From Oscillospiraceae bacterium (GTDB lineage: Bacteria; Bacillota; Clostridia; Oscillospirales; Oscillospiraceae), in the NCBI GenBank assembly GCA_017538965.1, contig JAFYHU010000044.1, forward strand, positions 1 through 48,509: 48,509 nucleotides of DNA. The letters run 5' to 3'. Positions 39,483 through 47,100 of the stretch are shown here, piece by piece. The notes below the pieces were generated by a model. That model was not told where the DNA came from. It saw only the letters and a program-made list of their open reading frames with translations, and did not search any database. Positions within the stretch are counted from its first letter, which is position 1. Every line of letters begins with the position of its first letter. The position numbers and the translations under genes are program-made.

Positions 39483-41786
39483 TCAGTTCCTTACCGGTTT
39501 TCCGGTGGCGACCATGCCTTTGATGCGCTCGAGGGTTTTTTCATTCTCGCAGAGTTCCATGAAGGCCTTCCGTTCGAGGAAGAGAATATCCTCTTCCGTA
39601 ACCGGTTCGCCGGCCAGCGCGTCGCCGCCGCTGAAGATGCGCGCAAGCTTTTCGACAATGACGGCGTCATAGGCTGTCATCATGCGTCCCTGCAGCATTA
39701 CATTGACCGTCGCCATCAGATGCGTAAAGCCGCTTTCGCCGGCCGCAGTGACCGTGCCTTTCACGGGCGGCAACCAGCCCGCCTCTGCCAGTCGGATTGC
39801 CGTTGCCTTCGCCTGTTCCAGCAATGCGTCAGCCTTGGCGATGATGAAGTCGCCCCGACGGAGATAGCCGTTTTTCATTGCTTCTTCGGCGCTCATGCTG
39901 TATTTTGCCTGAGCAATCGGAAGAACCAGTTCGTCGATCGCCGCAATGATCCGGGCCATCTGCCCGTACTGCAGGCCTTCCGTTGCCCGGAAGAGAAGCT
40001 CCGCGCAGCCGCCTCCCGAGGGGACGAGACCGACGCCCATTTCGACGAGCCCCGCATAAAGCTCCTGATGCGCAACGACACTGCCGCAGTGAAGCATCAG
40101 CTCGGCGCTTCCGCCCAGCGCCTGTCCCCGTGCGGCACATACGACAGGTTTTTTCAGATACTTGAGGCGCAGATTCGCCTTCTGGAAAATCTCAACACCC
40201 TTTTCGAGCATTTTCAGCTGTCCCGTCTCAATCGCCCCGGCGACTTCGTACAGATTTGCGCCGGCGCCCAGATTCGGTCCGGGATTGCAGATCACCATGG
40301 CCCGGAATGCGTTCGATTGTTCCACCTCTTCCGCCGCCTGCAGCATCAGCTGCGCCGCGGGGATTGTATAGGTGTTGGCCTTGGTGCGCAGGCTGAACAG
40401 CGCAACGCCGTCGCCCATATCCGTCAGAACCGCATCGCTGTTCTCGGCTACCGTCTTTTCCCGGAAGACTTCAAGCTGAAGATATTTCGGAACCGGTTTG
40501 GACTCGCCCGCATAGAAGGCGCCGTCTTTCGCAACCTTTTCCTTTGCCCAGGCAGGCGGCATCAGGCCCTGTTTCTCCATGAGCGCAAGAATCTCTTCGG
40601 CGCCGAGCAGATCGCAGAGTTCAAAGGGGCCTTTCACCCAGTTATAGCCGCCTTTCAGCGCGGCGTCAATGTCTCGCCAGTCAAAGCTGATATCCCCGGC
40701 TGCCATCATGCTCAGCCACATCGGTTCGAGTACAACGCGGCGTACAAAAGGTGTCTCCGGGAAATCTCCGAAGAGCACGGCGCGCAGGCGCTCGCGCTTG
40801 TCTTTGATGGCACCGAATTCGCCCATATTCTCCCGCTGCAGCGGGATATATTCCTGATTCTGCCAGTCCCAGACAAAGCGCTCGGTCCCTTTGGGGCTCT
40901 TTTCCTTTTTATAGAATCCGGAGCCGGTCTTGTTGCCCAGATAGCCTCGCGCGGTAATATCGTACAGCACAGCCGGCTTGTTCCGGAAGGGCTTTTCATA
41001 GTCGGGGATCGGCGCGTCCGCCATATAGTCGACGGTGTGGACGCTGATATCGAGGCCGACGAGGTCCAGCAGCTTGAATGCGCCCTGCTTCGGTCTGTAT
41101 ATCAGATCGCCTGTGAGCGCGTCGGCCTTCGCAAAGCCGTATTTCTCGTCCACCGCTGCATTCATGGCCGAGGTCAGAGCCATCGATCCGATGCGGTTTG
41201 CAATGAAGCCGGGAGAATCCTTGCAGAGAATCGGACTCTTGCCGAAGCGGTCATTGATCAGGGCCTTTACCCTCTCGATGACATCCGGATCCGTTTCGGG
41301 ATGGGGAATCAGTTCAACCAGATCCATATAGCGCACGGGATTGAAGAAATGAATGCCAAGAAATCGGCGCTGAAACTTCTGCGGCAGTTTCTCTGCAATA
41401 TCGGCAATGGAGATATTTGAGGTATTGGTGCCGACAATGCAGCTCTCTCCGGCGTTTTCAAAGATGAATGCCATCGTGCTCTGCTTTACCTTCAGGTCTT
41501 CGGCAACGGCTTCAATCACCAGGTCGCAGTCTTCCAGAAGGGTTGCTTCTTCCTGCATGTCGGCCGGACGCAGCGCGGCACGGATTCGTGCCTCCGCCGA
41601 GCCTTTCATTTCACCTTTTTTCAGAATGTCCTCCACGGCTTTGGCGGCTCTGTCCCGCCCGCTGACGGTCCCCTTTCCGCGAACCATCAGGATCACGTCC
41701 AGCCCGGCCCGTGCTCCGCAGGCCGCAATGGCCGCGCCCATGGTCCCGGCGCCGACAACGGCCATTTTACGAATCGTTTTTCCCAT
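39483..41786 (-). CDS. 3-hydroxyacyl-CoA dehydrogenase/enoyl-CoA hydratase fusion (FadN-like)
   Basis: A 767-residue bifunctional enzyme. An N-terminal NAD-binding domain (VVGAGTMGAAIA, about 10-21) is followed by dehydrogenase helices: catalytic His and Glu in IHFFNPVRYMDLVELIP, Asn in FIANRIG. A second dehydrogenase-type domain lies about 300-420. The C-terminal crotonase domain (about 450-700) keeps both hydratase glutamates (GGSAEL, GLVEMGVGL). Dehydrogenase-first order is that of Bacillus FadN rather than E. coli FadB. It catalyses hydration of enoyl-CoA and oxidation to ketoacyl-CoA for the following thiolase. ATG 41786 has AAGGAG 5 bases upstream; the longer frame lacks one. Confidence 0.9.
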   Translation of the reverse strand: MGKTIRKMAVVGAGTMGAAIAACGARAGLDVILMVRGKGTVSGRDRAAKAVEDILKKGEMKGSAEARIRAALRPADMQEEATLLEDCDLVIEAVAEDLKVKQSTMAFIFENAGESCIVGTNTSNISIADIAEKLPQKFQRRFLGIHFFNPVRYMDLVELIPHPETDPDVIERVKALINDRFGKSPILCKDSPGFIANRIGSMALTSAMNAAVDEKYGFAKADALTGDLIYRPKQGAFKLLDLVGLDISVHTVDYMADAPIPDYEKPFRNKPAVLYDITARGYLGNKTGSGFYKKEKSPKGTERFVWDWQNQEYIPLQRENMGEFGAIKDKRERLRAVLFGDFPETPFVRRVVLEPMWLSMMAAGDISFDWRDIDAALKGGYNWVKGPFELCDLLGAEEILALMEKQGLMPPAWAKEKVAKDGAFYAGESKPVPKYLQLEVFREKTVAENSDAVLTDMGDGVALFSLRTKANTYTIPAAQLMLQAAEEVEQSNAFRAMVICNPGPNLGAGANLYEVAGAIETGQLKMLEKGVEIFQKANLRLKYLKKPVVCAARGQALGGSAELMLHCGSVVAHQELYAGLVEMGVGLVPSGGGCAELLFRATEGLQYGQMARIIAAIDELVLPIAQAKYSMSAEEAMKNGYLRRGDFIIAKADALLEQAKATAIRLAEAGWLPPVKGTVTAAGESGFTHLMATVNVMLQGRMMTAYDAVIVEKLARIFSGGDALAGEPVTEEDILFLERKAFMELCENEKTLERIKGMVATGKPVRN

Positions 41787-41871
41787 ATAAACTCCTTTCG
41801 TACTTTCGTATATATCGTTCAAAGTAAAAATGCTCCCACTCAACTGAGCCCGTTTCGCGGCAAGTTAAGGT

Positions 41872-41921
41872 CCTGCCCCTCAGCAAGCCCCTGCGGCCGC
41901 GAATAATAAGTTTGGGGCAGG
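41872..41921 (-). promoter_or_regulatory. Long stem-loop in the leader of the leftward acyl-CoA operon
   Basis: On the minus strand CCTGCCCC (41921-41914) pairs perfectly with GGGGCAGG (41879-41872) around a loop of about 34 nt that includes the palindrome GCGGCCGC. It lies downstream of RNA element copy A in the same leader and could be the switching part of an attenuator. Confidence 0.45.
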
Positions 41922-41954
41922 CTTTCTCCAGCCGGGGAAACGTTCTCTGCTTTT

Positions 41955-42028
41955 ATGCGCGGCGGGGGAAGTTTCGTGCGAGAGACTGCCTTCTCTTCCG
42001 CGCAACGGCAGACAGCCAAGACCAGGCC
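41955..42028 (-). ncRNA. Candidate structured RNA element, copy A
   Basis: A 74-nt segment in the leader of the leftward acyl-CoA operon, starting about 28 nt after the predicted transcription start. It matches copy B at 38211-38284 without gaps. The closing stem TGCGCGG/CCGCGCA is identical. The inner hairpin here is AGAGA-AGGCAG-TCTCT, a different sequence that still pairs. The first base pair of the 5' stem is G-T here and A-T in copy B. Conserved unpaired stretches are GAAGA next to the stem, CTCGCAC and CTT/CCCC. Confidence 0.6.
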
Positions 42029-42043
42029 GGACCGTTTTTCATC

Positions 42044-42060
42044 TGGGCCGACCAGTTGAT
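42044..42060. promoter_or_regulatory. GntR/FadR-type operator 1
   Basis: TGGGCCGACCAGTTGAT shares 15 of 17 bases with the site at 42252 and contains the TGGk-NNN-ACCA core typical of FadR-subfamily GntR proteins. It covers the predicted start point of the leftward promoter, the position for simple repression. Confidence 0.65.
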
Positions 42061-42062
42061 TA

Positions 42063-42091
42063 ATTATAGCACGCTCTTTCCTGTAATGCAA
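42063..42091 (-). promoter_or_regulatory. Promoter of the leftward acyl-CoA operon
   Basis: On the minus strand TTGCAT (42086-42091) and consensus TATAAT (42063-42068) are 17 bp apart. Transcription should start near 42056, inside operator 1. Confidence 0.75.
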
Positions 42092-42251
42092 GTTGCCTTT
42101 TAGTTATTTTTACGAACATTTCTTGATTTTCCCGGAATTGACTCTTGCGGATTTGTGCATTTTGGTATATACTACTTATTGATATTGATTTTGTTTGAAA
42201 GCATTTCGCTTCCGATATTCCTATCATTTGAAAAGGAGAATTCCGGTCACT

Positions 42252-42268
42252 TGGTCGGACCAGTTGAT
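42252..42268. promoter_or_regulatory. GntR/FadR-type operator 2
   Basis: TGGTCGGACCAGTTGAT contains the perfect palindrome TGGT-CGG-ACCA. It ends a few bases before the regulator start codon and lies downstream of the likely rightward promoter. Binding there would block elongation or initiation of the regulator's own message. The regulator just downstream is the obvious ligand. Confidence 0.68.
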
Positions 42269-42271
42269 ATT

Positions 42272-42982
42272 ATGTCAATCGGTGTCATCGATGTTCCTTC
42301 ACGAAAATCGCTTTTTGTCAACCGAATTGAAGAGCAGATTCTCACGGGCCGGATGAAGGTGGGCGACAGTCTTCCCTCCGAGCGGCAGCTCGAGGAAGAG
42401 ACGCACATCAGCAAGACGGTCATTCATGCCGGTCTGGTCGAGCTTGAACAAAAAGGTTTTCTTGAGATTACGCCGCGCCGCGGCGCCGTTGTCGCCAATT
42501 ACGAAGAAACCGGCACCATGGAGACGCTCAATGCTCTGATTCGCCTGAACGGCGGAAATATGACGAAAAAGCAGACCCGCAGTTTTCTCGAAGCGCGGAT
42601 TGCGATCGAAGGCTCCGCGCTGCAGCGTCTTTGCGAGAACCGCACGGAAGATGACATCCGTTATCTTGAGGCGATCATTGACGAAGCCGATCGCCTTCTG
42701 GAGAGCGAACATGTGGACGAAGCTGCGCTTGCCGAGGTGCTGTTCCGCTATCACCGGGGCATCTGCGTCAGAAGCCGGAACGAGTTCTTCCCTCTCCTGC
42801 TCAACGAGTTCCGGCCGATCATCATGGAGTTCTGGCTGCGGTCGATTCACCGGTTCGGTGCGGTCTCGAACGTGCATCTTGCCAAACGCTATCTTGACTT
42901 CATCCGCAGCAGGGACGCCGCAGGCGCCTTCCGCCGTCTCGAGCGCAGCGTCAAGGAATATCTTGACAGCATTGACGGTTAA
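42272..42982 (+). CDS. FadR-subfamily GntR transcriptional regulator
   Basis: A 236-residue regulator. The N-terminal winged helix-turn-helix (LFVNRIEEQILTGRMKVGDS, then LPSERQLEEETHISKTVIHA) is the GntR domain. The remaining all-helical FCD domain has the usual Asp/His positions (EARIAIEGSAL, YHRGICVRSRNEF) that bind a metal and a carboxylate or acyl-CoA effector. It probably represses both divergent operons through the two sites upstream. The start is uncertain: ATG 42272 fits the domain start but has no ribosome site; AAGGAG at 42233 lies before an in-frame TTG at 42251. The effector is unknown. Confidence 0.85.
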   Translation: MSIGVIDVPSRKSLFVNRIEEQILTGRMKVGDSLPSERQLEEETHISKTVIHAGLVELEQKGFLEITPRRGAVVANYEETGTMETLNALIRLNGGNMTKKQTRSFLEARIAIEGSALQRLCENRTEDDIRYLEAIIDEADRLLESEHVDEAALAEVLFRYHRGICVRSRNEFFPLLLNEFRPIIMEFWLRSIHRFGAVSNVHLAKRYLDFIRSRDAAGAFRRLERSVKEYLDSIDG

Positions 42983-43032
42983 TAATAAAAGGAACAAACA
43001 AAAATACACCACAAAAAAAGAGGAGGAAAAAC

Positions 43033-44727
43033 ATGAGCGAAGAAAAAGCATACCTGAAGGCTTTGGACGAAGCCGCCGCCAGGAACGCAGAGCTTGCGCG
43101 CAAACAGTACGATGCCGAGATTCCCGAGGTCATCGCCTACGAGGACAAGCCGTGCAAATGGTGGTTCAATTACTGGGCTGAGAAGAACCCCGGCAAGCCC
43201 TATGCCATTCTGGGCGATCTGGTTCTCCCCTACGCCTACTGCAACGACGTCGCCCGTCGTCTTGCCAATGCCTTTCTGTCCCTCGGCGTAAAGAAGGGCG
43301 ACCGCATCGCCATCATGGCACCGAATGTACCGCAGTACCTGCTGGCCATGCATGCGGTCTGGAAGATCGGCGCCATCGAAGTTCCGGCAAACCCCCTGTA
43401 CACGGTGCCCGAATTGACCGGTCAGTTCAATGACAGCGGTGCTGAGACCGTCGTAGTTATGGCCGCCTTCGCGCCCAAGGCGATCGCGATGCTGCAGGAT
43501 CCGAAGTGCGCCGTCAAGCGCGTCATCGCCTTCCAGCTGCCCTCCGGTGCGGTTGAGCTGCCGCAGGTGGAAGGTCTTTACGACTTCAACGCCCTGGTCG
43601 GTTCGAATCCGAACACCGAGCCCGACATTGAAGTCGGCATGGATGATCCGATCCGTCTGCAGTATACCGGCGGCACTACCGGCGTGCCCAAAGGCTGCGT
43701 CCTGACGAACAAGATGGTCTATTCGATGGGCTATCGCACGGCCATCTGGACGACCCGGAACTTCACGCTCGTTCCCGGTGATGAGGTCAGAACCCTGGCC
43801 GCCATTCCCCTGAACCATGTCTATGGCTTCAATGCGAACGTCGGCATTACCCTCACCATCGGCGGCAGCATCGTCGTCGTGCCGAAGCCGACGCCGGACG
43901 CGCTGCTCGCTGAGATTGTGAAAAACAAACCCAACATTTTTGCGGCAGTACCCGCAATGCTGATCGGTCTGCTGAACACACCTCAGGTTCAGGCCGGCGA
44001 AGCCGATATCAGTTCGCTGAAGGGGATTTTCTGCGGTTCGGCCCCGTGCCCGGTCGCAGTCATGGAGCAGCTGGAAGAAAAGACCGGCGCAACCATTGTC
44101 GAGGGCTACGGCATGAGCGAGACCTCGAACATTCTGACCATCAACCCGATGCATGTCCGCAAGGCAGGCTCGGTCGGCGTTGCAGTACCGGATACCGACC
44201 TTGTCGTCGTAGACGCGGTGGACGGCAAGACCCCGGTGCCTCTGGGCGAGACGGGAGAACTGATCTGCCGCGGCCCGCAGGTCATGGAGATGTATTGGGA
44301 GAATCCAGAAGCCACCGCTGCAACGATCCGCGACGGCTGGCTGTATACGGCAGACGTTGTTCTGATGGATGAAGACGGCTTCATCTTTATCAAGGACCGC
44401 AAGAAGGATATGATCATCGTCAACGGCTTCAATGTCTTCCCGCGCGAGATCGACGAGGCAATGTTCGCCAATCCTAAGGTCAAGGAAGCCTGCGCAGTAG
44501 GCATCGTGCATCCGAAGAAGGGCGAGGCCCCGGTTCTGTATACCGTCCTGAAGGAAGGCGAGACCATGACGGCAGAGGAAGCGGAACAGTATCTGCGTCA
44601 GTCCCTCGCCCCCTATAAGATTCCCATTGACTATGTGTTCATCGCCGAGCTGCCGCGCACCGCAGCCGGAAAAGCCGACCGCAAGGCGCTCAGCGCCATG
44701 TACAAAGAAGCCGCCAACATTACCTGA
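43033..44727 (+). CDS. AMP-forming acyl-CoA synthetase
   Basis: A 564-residue member of the ANL superfamily that activates a carboxylic acid through an acyl-adenylate to acyl-CoA. The P-loop is YTGGTTGVPKG (211-221), followed by GYGMSET, DGWLYTAD and the hinge DRKKDMIIVNGFNVFP. The catalytic lysine is in RTAAGKADRK near the C-terminus. Such enzymes act on long-chain or aromatic acids; the substrate pocket cannot be read reliably. It starts 50 bp after the regulator with AGGAGG upstream and ends 10 bp before the hydratase gene. Confidence 0.9.
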   Translation: MSEEKAYLKALDEAAARNAELARKQYDAEIPEVIAYEDKPCKWWFNYWAEKNPGKPYAILGDLVLPYAYCNDVARRLANAFLSLGVKKGDRIAIMAPNVPQYLLAMHAVWKIGAIEVPANPLYTVPELTGQFNDSGAETVVVMAAFAPKAIAMLQDPKCAVKRVIAFQLPSGAVELPQVEGLYDFNALVGSNPNTEPDIEVGMDDPIRLQYTGGTTGVPKGCVLTNKMVYSMGYRTAIWTTRNFTLVPGDEVRTLAAIPLNHVYGFNANVGITLTIGGSIVVVPKPTPDALLAEIVKNKPNIFAAVPAMLIGLLNTPQVQAGEADISSLKGIFCGSAPCPVAVMEQLEEKTGATIVEGYGMSETSNILTINPMHVRKAGSVGVAVPDTDLVVVDAVDGKTPVPLGETGELICRGPQVMEMYWENPEATAATIRDGWLYTADVVLMDEDGFIFIKDRKKDMIIVNGFNVFPREIDEAMFANPKVKEACAVGIVHPKKGEAPVLYTVLKEGETMTAEEAEQYLRQSLAPYKIPIDYVFIAELPRTAAGKADRKALSAMYKEAANIT

Positions 44728-44737
44728 GGATAAGAGA

Positions 44738-45514
44738 ATGTTTGAAGGCAAGTATTTTCTGTTTCACCTGGAAAAGGGCATCGGCACGCTGACGCTGAAT
44801 CGTCCTCCTTACAACATCTTCGAAGCCGGCTTTTATACTGAGCTCTCCGAGGTTGAGGACTTCATCTCCGCGCAGGAAGGAATTCGATGCCTGATTATCA
44901 ACGCCAACGGCAAATGCTTTTCGGCCGGCATCGACCTGAACTATCTGCAGGGGGTCAGTTCCGCTTATGTGCTTGAGAAGCTGCCATGGCTGCAGAAAAT
45001 CTACGGCTTCTGGCAGGAGCAGAACTATCCTGTCATTGCCGCCGTACAGGGAATGTGCACCGGCTCGGGCCTGGAGTTTATTCTCGGGGCGGATATCCGT
45101 ATTGCCGCGGAAGATGCGCGCTTCTCGCTTCCCGAAGTTCAGCTCGGGCTTTCGCCCGACATGGGCGGCACTTCACGCCTGACCCGCCTCGTCGGGCTCG
45201 GTCAGGCCAAGCGTCTGATCCTAACCGGGGAAGAAGTCGGTGCCGAAGAAGCTCTGCGCATCGGTCTGGTGGAAGCGGTCGTCCCGCTCGAAGAGCTGAA
45301 TGCGCGCGCTCTGAAGATGGCTAAAACCATCGCGCGCAGCCCGGAAGCCGCCGTCCGCTTCGCCAAGAAAGGCGTCAATCTGACCGATGAAGGCGGCCTG
45401 CGCGCCGGGCAGATTTTTGAGCAGGCGCAGTCGACCTACTGCTGCGGCACCGAAGATCTGCAGAAAGCCGTCGCTGCATACCTGGCGATGATTTCCGCAA
45501 AAGGGAAAAAATAA
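44738..45514 (+). CDS. Enoyl-CoA hydratase
   Basis: A 258-residue crotonase-family protein with both hydratase glutamates: E in GSGLEFILGAD and E in FSLPEVQLGL. The oxyanion-hole segments CFSAGIDLNYL and GMCTGSGLEF are intact. Unlike the PaaG-like protein at 36400 it should add water to an enoyl-CoA, for example the CoA ester made by the preceding ligase. The true start is ATG 44738 with GAGGA 7 bases upstream; the frame open to 44627 overlaps the ligase and lacks homology. Confidence 0.88.
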   Translation: MFEGKYFLFHLEKGIGTLTLNRPPYNIFEAGFYTELSEVEDFISAQEGIRCLIINANGKCFSAGIDLNYLQGVSSAYVLEKLPWLQKIYGFWQEQNYPVIAAVQGMCTGSGLEFILGADIRIAAEDARFSLPEVQLGLSPDMGGTSRLTRLVGLGQAKRLILTGEEVGAEEALRIGLVEAVVPLEELNARALKMAKTIARSPEAAVRFAKKGVNLTDEGGLRAGQIFEQAQSTYCCGTEDLQKAVAAYLAMISAKGKK

Positions 45515-45546
45515 ACATAGAAAACCGAAAAAGGAGGAATGTACAC

Positions 45547-47100
45547 ATGCCCAGATATGATATTGTGGTTGTAGGGGCCGGCAACGCCGGAATGTCCGCA
45601 GCTCTCCAGTGTCAGCTCGCCGGGATGAAAACCCTGCTGATTGAACAGCACAACCTGCCCGGCGGTGCGGCAACCAGCTTTGTGCGCGGCCGTTTCGAGA
45701 TCGACCCGACGCTGCATGAGCTCTGCGACTACGGCCCGGCCGACAACCCCGGCGACCTGAGGAACCTGCTGGACAAGTACGGCGTCAAACTGGACTTCTA
45801 TGAGTGCCCGGAGTGCTTCCGCTGCATCTCGACCTACCGCGACGGTACACCCATGGATGTAACCATGCCCGCAGGGATTCCGGCGTTCATAGACAAGATG
45901 GAAGGCTATGTGCCCGGTTCCCGTGAGAAGATGGAGCAACTGTTCGACCTGTTTCAGGTGGTTCTGGACGGCATTGCCTACATCACCGCGTCCCGCGGCA
46001 ACCCCGATCCGAAGATTCTCGGCACCACCTATGCCAACATGCTGAAAACCGGTGCCTACAGCACGCAGGAGGTTTTTGACGCTCTGGAGCTGCCTGAACG
46101 CTGTCAGGACATCCTGTCGGTCTACTGGAGCTATCTCGGCGTTGACATGGAGCATCTCGCTTTCATCCACTACGCCGCAATGGTCCACAAATATGTCTCG
46201 CGCGGCGCCTACATCCCGGCCCACACCTCTCACCAGCTGTCCACTGCCATGATTGAGCGCTTCCGCGAGCTCGGCGGCGACGTCTGGTTCAACTGCCGCG
46301 CGGAAGAGTTCCTCTTCCAGGGCGATCACTGCGTCGGTGTGAAAACCAACATGGGCACGGTCGACTGCATGTATGTGCTTGCGAACATCAACCCGGACCT
46401 GATCTACGGCAACATGATGCCGAAAGAGCTGATTCCCGAGCGGGAAAAGAAACTCGTAAAGGCCAGAAACCGGAAACTCGGCGGCCGCATGTACACGATG
46501 TACCTCTGCCTCGATGCTTCCCCGGAAGAACTCGGCATCAAGGACTATACCATCTTCATGCCCGGTACGGCTGACTCCGTTGCCGAATACAACAACATCA
46601 TGGGCGGCATGAAGACCAACGAATTTACCATCTTCGTCTGCAACAATCTGACCAACCCGAACTTCTCGCCGCCCGGCACCTGCGTCTGCTCGTTCACAAG
46701 CTTCGGCTCGCCGGTCGACTGGAACGACCTCTCCCAGGAGGACTACTTCCGCTTCAAGACCGAAGGCGCCATGAAGATGATGAACACCTTCAAAGAGAAA
46801 ACCGGCATCGATCTGACCGGTCATGTGGAAGAGATCGAAGTCAGCTCGCCCTGGACCTTTGCACGCTATCTGGGCGTGCCGGAAGGTGCCGTCTACGGCT
46901 ATGAGGCCCGTGACTGGGACGGCATGATGGCCAGAATGCAGATGATCGGCTTTGACTATCCCATCAAGGGTCTGCGTCCCGTCGGGGCAGCAGGTCCGCG
47001 CAGCGACGGCTTTACTGCCTCGATGATCTGCGGCCAGCTGATGGCCGGCAGCGCGCTGATGGATCTGAAGAAATGGAAGGAAGAAGGAGGGAAAGCGTAA
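45547..47100 (+). CDS. CrtI/phytoene desaturase-like FAD oxidoreductase
   Basis: A 517-residue flavoprotein. FAD binds at VVVGAGNAGMSAALQCQLAG (about 7-26), followed by LPGGAATSF, the segment after the dinucleotide fold in phytoene desaturase/retinol saturase-like proteins. The C-terminal FAD motif is PVGAAGPRSDGFTASMICGQ. Members desaturate, saturate or isomerise long polyenes. In this cluster, which has no acyl-CoA dehydrogenase, it may reduce or oxidise a C=C bond of the pathway substrate. It overlaps the next gene by one base (TAATG), so it probably forms a complex with the flavin/2Fe-2S reductase. The function is inferred. Confidence 0.75.
   Translation: MPRYDIVVVGAGNAGMSAALQCQLAGMKTLLIEQHNLPGGAATSFVRGRFEIDPTLHELCDYGPADNPGDLRNLLDKYGVKLDFYECPECFRCISTYRDGTPMDVTMPAGIPAFIDKMEGYVPGSREKMEQLFDLFQVVLDGIAYITASRGNPDPKILGTTYANMLKTGAYSTQEVFDALELPERCQDILSVYWSYLGVDMEHLAFIHYAAMVHKYVSRGAYIPAHTSHQLSTAMIERFRELGGDVWFNCRAEEFLFQGDHCVGVKTNMGTVDCMYVLANINPDLIYGNMMPKELIPEREKKLVKARNRKLGGRMYTMYLCLDASPEELGIKDYTIFMPGTADSVAEYNNIMGGMKTNEFTIFVCNNLTNPNFSPPGTCVCSFTSFGSPVDWNDLSQEDYFRFKTEGAMKMMNTFKEKTGIDLTGHVEEIEVSSPWTFARYLGVPEGAVYGYEARDWDGMMARMQMIGFDYPIKGLRPVGAAGPRSDGFTASMICGQLMAGSALMDLKKWKEEGGKA

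Larger units (their letters stand above)
41787..42271. other. Divergent regulatory region of the acyl-CoA cluster
   Basis: About 485 bp without genes between the two divergent operons. It holds the leftward promoter, two GntR-type operators, the candidate RNA element copy A and a second stem (both listed), and a likely rightward promoter with an extended -10 (TGGTATATA, 42163-42171). The leftward leader is about 270 nt, unusually long. Near 41829-41853 a CTCAGTTGAG hairpin with ATTTTTA may attenuate. Confidence 0.65.

Noticed and set aside
39720-41420. 566-codon open frame on the plus strand
   Set aside because: It is a shadow of the dehydrogenase/hydratase fusion, whose NAD-binding and catalytic motifs are intact on the other strand.
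41955-42028. tRNA or known riboswitch for the repeated element
   Set aside because: There is no T-loop GTTCGA, acceptor CCA or cloverleaf spacing, and no match to the T-box, SAM, TPP, cobalamin, fluoride or ZTP consensus patterns I know. Kept as an unnamed element.
42979-44751. 590-codon open frame on the minus strand
   Set aside because: Shadow of the acyl-CoA synthetase, which has all ANL motifs in the plus frame.
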